Assembly (NCBI GenBank): GCA_030650265.1
Contig: JAUSEJ010000081.1
Location: forward strand, 1-7,765
Origin: Dehalococcoidia bacterium
Lineage (GTDB): Bacteria; Chloroflexota; Dehalococcoidia; JACPQF01
DNA: 7,765 bases
Direction: 5' to 3'
Part shown: piece after piece, positions 1-5,136 of the stretch
Layout: every line of letters begins with the position of its first letter
Numbering within the stretch: position 1 is the first letter of the stretch
The notes under the pieces: model-generated
Told to the model about the DNA's origin: nothing
What the model saw: the letters and a program-made list of their open reading frames with translations, nothing else
The model's database searches: none
Made by a program: the position numbers and the translations under genes

Positions 1-1081
1 GCTTTCCCTCGAACGTCACCATTTCTTCCTTGGTCCTACGCAGAAAGTACTGCGCTCGCGATTCGGTTGGGAAGGCATTGAAAGCGTCTATTGTCCGGAG
101 CAAAGCGGGATCGAGAAGCCGCCACAAGGCGAAATACGGGAAGTCCTTACCCATGTGTGGCGTAGCGGTCAGCAAGAGGAAATGGTGCACGTGCCAGGGG
201 AGACGTCGAGGCGACCGGGTTTCTTGGAGAGGATCGGCTCCGGCCAAGACTTCTGCCAGTTTGTATCGGTCAGTTGACTCATAGGCGCCATCGGGGTTAC
301 GGGAGGCTGATAGCTTGTGCGCTTCGTCGAAGACTACTAAGTCATACGGTTCAGTATCGGCGCCCGACAGTCGATCGAAGGCTCTACCGCCGGCAAGCGT
401 ATCAACGCTGACGATGACGAGGTCGCTCCCCGATCCGGCAAAAGGGTTCTCGTCCCGGCAATCGGACCCGACCACCTCGCGAAACTGAAGAGAAAAGAGG
501 ACGCGCATCTCCCGCTTCCAGTTACCTACCAGTCCCGCAGGAGGCGCGATAAGAACGCGCCGGAGCAATCGGCGGCTTAGCATCTCTCGTACGTAGAGTC
601 CGGTCATCACGGTCTTTCCAGCGCCGGCATCGTCAGCCAGAAGAAATCGCAGCCGCGGCTGTGTGATCATGTGCCGGTACACTGCGATGTTCTGTTGGGG
701 GAGGGGGTCGATGAGGGCGGTCTCGGTGCCAAAGACAGGGCTGAACAAATGACCATCGCGCAGGCGCTCGCCCTCCACAAATGCCCGCACTGTTTCGGGG
801 TCGGCCTGGAAATCGGCGACAGGCGTGCGAGAGGAAGCCGTGTACTCGGCCCGGCCCTCTCCAACAAGGCTTTGGGATGGGCGATACTGGTCTGAATTCT
901 GCTGGGCCAGCGTAGCCAGTGCCCTCAGAGCCAATCGGTTAGGGCGCGACTGACCGTTTTCCCAGCGGCTGACGGTTACGTAAGTCACACCAACGCGTTC
1001 AGCGAGTTCAGCTTGAGTCGTGCCAATCTGAGCCCGGAGGCCCCTTATCCATTCTGGAGAGCCGATTGCGCCAGATACCAA
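1..1081 (-). CDS. HTH (XRE)-SNF2-type DEAH helicase fusion, N-terminal part (C-terminus outside window)
   Basis: The open frame runs 360 codons from a TTG at 1079-1081 to the left edge without a stop. An in-frame TAA lies just upstream, and GGGAG (1090-1094) sits 8 nt before the TTG, so this start is well supported. Residues about 10-60 form an XRE-like helix-turn-helix (TQAELAERVGVTYVTVSRWE core). After a linker (about 60-115) comes an SF2/SNF2 ATPase lobe: Walker A DDAGAGKT at 150-157, a motif Ia-like APPAGLVGNW stretch, DEAH at 252-255, and motif III LTATP at 304-308. The second RecA lobe is off the window. Proteins of this family couple ATP hydrolysis to movement on duplex DNA. Related SNF2 helicases occur in phage-defence loci such as DISARM (DrmD) and in repair contexts, but a defence role here is inference. 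The fused HTH suggests DNA targeting or autoregulation. The SNF2 call is firm; the biological role is open. Confidence 0.9.
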   Translation of the reverse strand, partial: MVSGAIGSPEWIRGLRAQIGTTQAELAERVGVTYVTVSRWENGQSRPNRLALRALATLAQQNSDQYRPSQSLVGEGRAEYTASSRTPVADFQADPETVRAFVEGERLRDGHLFSPVFGTETALIDPLPQQNIAVYRHMITQPRLRFLLADDAGAGKTVMTGLYVREMLSRRLLRRVLIAPPAGLVGNWKREMRVLFSLQFREVVGSDCRDENPFAGSGSDLVIVSVDTLAGGRAFDRLSGADTEPYDLVVFDEAHKLSASRNPDGAYESTDRYKLAEVLAGADPLQETRSPRRLPWHVHHFLLLTATPHMGKDFPYFALWRLLDPALLRTIDAFNAFPTESRAQYFLRRTKEEMVTFEGK

Positions 1082-1112
1082 AACCCGAACTCCCGCAGCA
1101 CGAATTTAACAA

Positions 1113-1141
1113 ACTATAACATGGCGGTCAGCCTTTGTCAA
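1113..1141 (-). promoter_or_regulatory. Sigma-70 promoter of the helicase gene
   Basis: Read on the minus strand, a perfect -35 TTGACA (1136-1141) is followed by a 17-bp spacer and the -10 TATAGT (1113-1118). TG one base before the -10 gives an extended -10 element. Transcription would start near 1106, leaving a leader of about 25 nt before the TTG start at 1081. A small palindrome, CCTT-N4-AAGG (1132-1143), overlaps the -35 box and could be an operator, perhaps for the gene's own HTH domain; that is speculative. Confidence 0.75.
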
Positions 1142-1156
1142 GGAACTAAACGTCCT

Positions 1157-1176
1157 GGGTGTGCCAAGTTTTTGTA
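1157..1176 (+). repeat. Left terminal inverted repeat of the IS
   Basis: This 20-bp end matches the reverse complement of 2607-2626 at 15 positions. The first six bases (GGGTGT) and the inner TGTA are identical, with a shared TTT between them. It lies 112 bp upstream of the transposase start. Confidence 0.7.
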
Positions 1177-1224
1177 AAGGAGAGGTACTTGTCTTTTTTT
1201 GGTAGAATGGGGGTAATAACAAAC

Positions 1225-1252
1225 GGCCGCCGACGAGAGAACATCGGCGGCC
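1225..1252 (+). promoter_or_regulatory. Hairpin in the transposase leader
   Basis: A perfect 9-bp inverted repeat (GGCCGCCGA, 10-nt loop, TCGGCGGCC) ends three bases before the AAGGA ribosome-binding site (1256-1260) of the transposase. A GC-rich stem this near the site could hinder translation or transcript passage. In some insertion sequences, such as IS10 and IS50, leader structure limits transposase made from transcripts that start outside the element; whether that applies here is inference. There is no U-tract after the stem, so it is not a typical intrinsic terminator. Confidence 0.6.
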
Positions 1253-1268
1253 TAGAAGGAAGACCCCC

Positions 1269-2600
1269 TTGAATCAAGCTCTTCCCGCGACCATGATAAC
1301 ACAATTGGAGGCGCTTGGCGTAGCGTTAGTGGCTACGGCCAAAGAACACCGGGATGCTTCGTTAAAGACACTCGAACAGGCAGTACTAGATGAGGTTCGT
1401 GCCGTCCTTCCAAGGTTGTTAGAGGAAGTAATCCAAGCTAGTACGAGCAACCTTCACGCGCCTGAGTCGTACTGGCAACAGCGTTGTCCCAACTGTGGAA
1501 AGCGGACTCTAGCGCAAGGCTGGCGAAAGCGTACGGTCACCACCATCTGTGGTTTGGTCAAATTCGAGCGGCCCTGGTTCGTCTGTCATTCTTGCCAACA
1601 CGGTTTCAGCCCGGTTGATAGTACGTTGGGACTTGAGCCACGGATGCGTCTGAGCTATGGGCTGCGGGAATGGATCATCGATTTGGGAGGGAGGACGAGC
1701 TTTGCTGAAGCAGCAGGGTGCTTGGAGCGGCTGACAGGGCTTAGCGTGAGTCCTGAAACGGTCCGCCAAAAGACCGAGGGTTATGGCAACGAATTGGAGA
1801 CCGCGCAGCAGAAAGCCAGCGAACAAGTCGCCAAGACCCAACAAGCAGCAGCACCGCTCGACCCAGCACCCGGGATGCTGCTTGTCGAAACTGACGGAGT
1901 AATGGTGCGTTATCTCGATGGCTGGCATGAGGTGAAGTTGGGGCTGGTAGCCGGGCATCAGGGCGGGAAGATGGTATCTCCAAGCTATATTGCGGCCCGC
2001 ATGAGCCCTGATAGCTTTGGCCCGCGGCTTCTGGCGGAAGCGGCTCGCCGAGGAGCGCTAGAAGTTGTTGCTTGGAAGGGACCGGTAACGCAGCGAGGAC
2101 TGGCAGTGCTCCGGGAGGTTATTGTACTCGGCGACGGAGCATTGTGGATCTGGAATCTGGCGGCTGAGCACTTTGGGGAGCGTACAGAAATCGTAGACTT
2201 CTACCATGCGAGTGAGCATATATGGACAGTAGCAAAAGCCTTGTGGGGCGAGGGGACTGCAGAGGCTAAAGCTTGGGCAGGAGAACGGATCAAGGAACTA
2301 TTTGGGCACAGTGTTGAAAAGGTACAGGGAGAATTGGCTAAAGCTAAGGGCGAAAGCCCGGAGCAGGCGGAGACCTTGCGACAGCAACGAGAATACTTCC
2401 GGAAAAATGCTCTTCGCATGGACTATCCTGCATTCCGCGCCCGAGGGTTGCCCATCGGTTCTGGCGCTGTCGAATCGAGTGCCAAAAATCTTGTACAACA
2501 ACGGATGAAACGTCCTGGTGCTCGTTGGTCGGAGTATGGCGCCCAAGCGGTGCTAAATGTTCGAGGACGTCTACTCTCCCAATTGCCGCTTGCTAGCTAA
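1269..2600 (+). CDS. DDE transposase, ISKra4-like family, with N-terminal zinc ribbon
   Basis: This intact 443-residue transposase catalyses cutting and joining at the IS ends. A helical N-terminus (1-65) is followed by a zinc ribbon with CxxC pairs at C73/C76 and C106/C109. A region with SPETVR (161-166) is likely DNA-binding. The RNase H-like core shows D209 (VETDGV), D289 (LGDGALW) and E402 (GSGAVES), a plausible DDE triad; the long helical segment between the second D and the E (about 330-385) is typical of the insertion domain in this kind of enzyme. The C-terminal RMKRPGARWS motif (412-421) supports the ISKra4 assignment. The start is TTG at 1269, with AAGGA 8 nt upstream. ATG at 1293 is an alternative with no comparable site. 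I am confident of the transposase call and less so of the family name, because UPF0236/ISLre2-type enzymes are similar. Confidence 0.9.
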   Translation: MNQALPATMITQLEALGVALVATAKEHRDASLKTLEQAVLDEVRAVLPRLLEEVIQASTSNLHAPESYWQQRCPNCGKRTLAQGWRKRTVTTICGLVKFERPWFVCHSCQHGFSPVDSTLGLEPRMRLSYGLREWIIDLGGRTSFAEAAGCLERLTGLSVSPETVRQKTEGYGNELETAQQKASEQVAKTQQAAAPLDPAPGMLLVETDGVMVRYLDGWHEVKLGLVAGHQGGKMVSPSYIAARMSPDSFGPRLLAEAARRGALEVVAWKGPVTQRGLAVLREVIVLGDGALWIWNLAAEHFGERTEIVDFYHASEHIWTVAKALWGEGTAEAKAWAGERIKELFGHSVEKVQGELAKAKGESPEQAETLRQQREYFRKNALRMDYPAFRARGLPIGSGAVESSAKNLVQQRMKRPGARWSEYGAQAVLNVRGRLLSQLPLAS

Positions 2601-2606
2601 AACACC

Positions 2607-2626
2607 TACAGAAAGTGGTTACACCC
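2607..2626 (-). repeat. Right terminal inverted repeat of the IS
   Basis: This end pairs with 1157-1176 (15 of 20 identical in inverted orientation). It starts only 6 bp after the transposase stop codon, so the gene fills the element almost to its right end. Confidence 0.7.
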
Positions 2627-2653
2627 AATTACCCGCAAATCCAGACAGGCCCG

Positions 2654-2682
2654 GGGACATTCGATATGAAATCTGATATACT
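2654..2682 (+). promoter_or_regulatory. Possible promoter of the GH57 gene
   Basis: The -10 TATACT (2677-2682) matches consensus at five of six bases. A weak -35 GGGACA (2654-2659) lies 17 bp upstream. The predicted transcript would begin near 2689, right at the Shine-Dalgarno sequence (AAGGAG, 2690-2695), giving an unusually short leader of about 14 nt. The site lies outside the IS, 27 bp beyond its right end. Transcription from within the IS is an alternative. Confidence 0.4.
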
Positions 2683-2702
2683 ATTTGTCAAGGAGTGGGG
2701 AA

Positions 2703-4916
2703 ATGACTAAGCAGATCTACCTTGGCCTGGCCATCCACAATCACCAGCCGGTCGGCAATCTTGATTCGGTATTCGAGCAAGTGTATGGACAAGCGTATGA
2801 GCCAATGATCACGCTTCTGGAACGACATCCGGCGGTTCGCCTGACTCTACACTACAGCGGACCGCTACTGGACTGGCTACTCGCCAATCGCGGCGAGTTT
2901 ATCGACCGGGTTGCCCGCCTGGTCGAACGGGATCAGGTGGAGATCATGACCGGGGGTTATTACGAGCCCATTTTGCCGGCCATCCCCGACTCCGACAAGG
3001 TGGGCCAAATTAGAAAACTCACCGAAGCAGTCAAGAGCATTTTCGGCTATAAGGCTACCGGACTCTGGCTGGCCGAACGGGTTTGGGAGCCGCACCTGCC
3101 TAAGTTTCTGGCCGAGGCTGGTATCGACTACCTCATTGTCGATGATTCCCACTTCAATATGATTGGCATCGACCATCCGGCAGGCTACTACGTTACCGAA
3201 GAGCAGGGTCAGACGGTGAAAATCTTCCCGAGTCTCACAAGTCTGCGCTATGCCGTGCCGTGGAAAAAAGTCGATGAAGTCGTAGAGTATCTGCGTTCGC
3301 TGTCCGAAGAGGGCAACAGCCGCATCGCCGTCATGGGTGACGATGGCGAGAAATTCGGCAGTTGGCCTGGCACTTTCAAGCATTGCTATGAAGATGGCTG
3401 GTTGGAGCGCATGTTTAAGGCCATTGAAAACAACGGTGACTGGCTCAAGCTGATGCCGCTGGGAGAGTATGCCAGACAGTTTCCGGCCCAGGGCCGGGTA
3501 TATTTGCCCACCGCTTCCTACCCCGAGATGATGGAATGGGCCTTGCCCGCCGGGAAATCAGCCGAGTACGCGAAATTGACCCACCAACTCGAGGCTGCGG
3601 GGCGGGGAGACATCGTCCAGTATATGCGCGGTGGCTTTTGGCGGAATTTCCTCGTCAAGTATCCCGAAATCAACACGCTGCACAAGAAGATGTTGCACGT
3701 TCACAACAAGGTTCGCCGGCTGGAGGGATTTGACCCCGCCGACGGCAGAATGTCACGGGCTCTGGACCAACTTTGGATGGGGCAATGCAATTGCCCTTAC
3801 TGGCACGGCGTTTTCGGCGGAAGCTATCTTACCGATATACGATCGGCCGCTTTCCGTCATTTGATCGCCGGCGAGAAATTGGCCGATGAGGTGGTTTCAG
3901 GGACAGGCGGGCGTCTTTCCTGGCAACTGACAGATTTTGATGGCGATGGAACCGACGAGCTACTCATAGAATCTGATACCCAGAACCTATACGTTGACCT
4001 GGCTGAAGGTGGTAGCATCTTCGAGTGGGATTTCTTGCCGGTCCAGTACAATCTCACCGCAGTGATGAGCAGGCGTCCTGAGGCTTATCATCAAATCTTG
4101 GTGGAGGAGGCGGCCCGGCGGGAAAGAGAGAAGGCAGAGCGCTCTGCTCGATCATCTGAAATGGCGACAAAGGACGCGGACGATAACTTCCATGCGTCTG
4201 ACGACAGCGCAGTCAACATTCACCAAATCGTCAGAACCAAGGAGGAGGGCCTGGAGAAGAGACTCGTCTACGACTGGTATCGCCGTTCGGCCATGATCGA
4301 CCATATCATGCCGCTGGATACCCGACTGGTCGATTTCCGTAATTGTGTTTACAGCGAACTGGGAGACTTCGTGAACCAGCCCTACACGGCGGAGGTGACA
4401 GAGGGAGTGGGGTCGCTGTCCATCATTCTGGAGAGAGACGGGCATGCTTGGCAGGGAACTGATCGTCTCAATCTGAGTATGAGAAAGGTCATGAACATCC
4501 ATAGAGCCAGTGGCGAGTTAGTTATTGACTACACCATCACCAATCATAGCGCCAAAGATCAAGCATTTGCCTTCGGAAGCGAGTGGAGCTTTAACCTTCT
4601 CGCTGGCGGCCACAACGATAATGCCTACTTCGATGCCCCGACGAAGACAATCGGCGACTGGCATGGTGATTCACTCGGGCAATTGGACGACGTCGAGGAA
4701 TTGCGGTTTGGCAATCGGTGGATCGGCTTTTCGGTCGGGTTAACTTTGAGCAGACCGGCGACGATCTGGCGGTTTCCCATCGAGACCATTTCCAACTCCG
4801 AAGCAGGTTTCGAACGGGTTTACCAGGGAAGCTGCCTGTGCCCGAAGTGGGACCTTGACCTGGCAGCGGGAGAAAATTGGTCCGTTTCCCTCAAGTTCGT
4901 ACTCCGCGCCGACTGA
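2703..4916 (+). CDS. GH57 alpha-amylase / 4-alpha-glucanotransferase
   Basis: This complete 737-residue enzyme belongs to glycoside hydrolase family 57, retaining enzymes that cleave or transfer alpha-1,4-glucan chains. All five family motifs are visible: HNHQP (12-16), GYYEP (85-89), WLAERVWEP with likely nucleophile E125, GDDGEKFG with likely acid/base D214, and SYPEMMEW (272-279). These closely resemble the Thermococcus litoralis glucanotransferase. The central region has the CNCPYWHGVFGG segment (362-373), followed by an aspartate-rich DFDGDGTDE (411-419) resembling a calcium-binding loop. The C-terminal beta-rich domain (about 545-737; WRFP, GFERVYQG) matches the glucanotransferase C-terminal domain (DUF1926 type). 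A charged segment at about 467-494 contributes to its length relative to the roughly 660-residue archaeal enzymes. There is no signal peptide, so it should act in the cytoplasm on storage glucan or imported maltodextrin. ATG 2703 is chosen because AAGGAG (2690-2695) lies 7 nt upstream; a TTG at 2685 overlaps that site. Amylase and transferase activities cannot be separated from sequence alone. Confidence 0.93.
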   Translation: MTKQIYLGLAIHNHQPVGNLDSVFEQVYGQAYEPMITLLERHPAVRLTLHYSGPLLDWLLANRGEFIDRVARLVERDQVEIMTGGYYEPILPAIPDSDKVGQIRKLTEAVKSIFGYKATGLWLAERVWEPHLPKFLAEAGIDYLIVDDSHFNMIGIDHPAGYYVTEEQGQTVKIFPSLTSLRYAVPWKKVDEVVEYLRSLSEEGNSRIAVMGDDGEKFGSWPGTFKHCYEDGWLERMFKAIENNGDWLKLMPLGEYARQFPAQGRVYLPTASYPEMMEWALPAGKSAEYAKLTHQLEAAGRGDIVQYMRGGFWRNFLVKYPEINTLHKKMLHVHNKVRRLEGFDPADGRMSRALDQLWMGQCNCPYWHGVFGGSYLTDIRSAAFRHLIAGEKLADEVVSGTGGRLSWQLTDFDGDGTDELLIESDTQNLYVDLAEGGSIFEWDFLPVQYNLTAVMSRRPEAYHQILVEEAARREREKAERSARSSEMATKDADDNFHASDDSAVNIHQIVRTKEEGLEKRLVYDWYRRSAMIDHIMPLDTRLVDFRNCVYSELGDFVNQPYTAEVTEGVGSLSIILERDGHAWQGTDRLNLSMRKVMNIHRASGELVIDYTITNHSAKDQAFAFGSEWSFNLLAGGHNDNAYFDAPTKTIGDWHGDSLGQLDDVEELRFGNRWIGFSVGLTLSRPATIWRFPIETISNSEAGFERVYQGSCLCPKWDLDLAAGENWSVSLKFVLRAD

Positions 4917-4944
4917 TCAGACCCGGCCAGAGCAGCTATCCGTA

Positions 4945-4973
4945 TTGCCAATTACCGAATGCTATGCTAGAAT
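4945..4973 (+). promoter_or_regulatory. Sigma-70 extended -10 promoter of the surface glycosidase gene
   Basis: TTGCCA (4945-4950) and TAGAAT (4968-4973) each match consensus at five of six bases and are separated by exactly 17 bp. TG at 4965-4966 makes the second an extended -10. Transcription would start near 4980, giving an untranslated leader of about 155 nt before the GTG at 5137. The promoter begins 28 bp after the GH57 stop codon, so the downstream gene need not depend on GH57 transcription. Confidence 0.65.
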
Positions 4974-5030
4974 CTGCTCCGATTGCCTAAGGTGTCGGAC
5001 AGATCAAGACCTTGTGTTCGCGTATATAAG

Positions 5031-5054
5031 GCCTGAGGTCAGGCATTCCTGATC
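5031..5054 (+). promoter_or_regulatory. Overlapping alternative hairpins in the leader
   Basis: Three short segments can pair in two exclusive ways. CCTGA (5032-5036) can pair with TCAGG (5039-5043), though with only a 2-nt gap so the closing pair must open. Alternatively GGTCAGG (5037-5043) can pair with CCTGATC (5048-5054) across a CATT loop, with one G-U pair. No U-tract follows, so neither is a convincing terminator. The arrangement resembles a small switch, but the stems are short and could be chance. Confidence 0.3.
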
Positions 5055-5094
5055 AATGTGTCGATGGCGGTGGCGCAGGAGGCGAATCCGGTGA

Positions 5095-5118
5095 CTAAGA
5101 CAAACAGTTTTGACTTAG
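5095..5118 (+). promoter_or_regulatory. Hairpin abutting the ribosome-binding site of the surface glycosidase gene
   Basis: CTAAG-A-CAAA (5095-5104) pairs with TTTG-A-CTTAG (5109-5118), giving nine base pairs with one A-A mismatch and a CAGT loop. The 3' arm ends within the first bases of the purine-rich Shine-Dalgarno tract (AGGAAGGAG, 5117-5125). It could modulate ribosome access; that function is inferred. Confidence 0.4.
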
Positions 5119-5136
5119 GAAGGAGCAAACTCAATC

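Larger units (their letters stand above)
1157..2626 (+). mobile_element. Insertion sequence, probably ISKra4 family, complete (about 1.47 kb)
   Basis: The element holds one transposase gene (1269-2600) bounded by imperfect inverted repeats that begin GGGTGT on both sides (1157-1176 and 2607-2626, 15 of 20 positions identical). Both repeats lie close outside the gene, and the length fits a simple one-gene IS. No convincing target-site duplication is visible: the left flank ends in cgtcct and the right flank begins aattac. The lack of duplication may mean an old insertion with decayed flanks, a rearrangement, or slightly misplaced ends. The family assignment comes from the transposase: zinc ribbon, DDE layout and the GSGAVES region. 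The reading frame is intact, so the element may still be active. Confidence 0.75.

Noticed and set aside
30..284. 84-codon plus-strand reading frame
   Set aside because: It lies wholly opposite the helicase, whose minus-strand frame carries the DEAH and LTATP motifs, and it has no recognisable domain.
667..895. Short reading frames on both strands over the helicase linker
   Set aside because: The minus-strand helicase frame runs continuously through this region from the HTH to Walker A, so these are shadows.
1189..1219. Possible transposase promoter (TTGTCT with TAGAAT or TAATAA)
   Set aside because: The spacings are about 8 or 19 bp and the second -10 is a poor match, so no acceptable -35/-10 pair could be supported, although the transposase probably has a promoter in this interval.
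4917..5060. Intrinsic terminator after the GH57 gene
   Set aside because: The hairpins at 5031-5054 are short and lack a following T-run, and they lie downstream of the next gene's promoter. No convincing terminator is visible.
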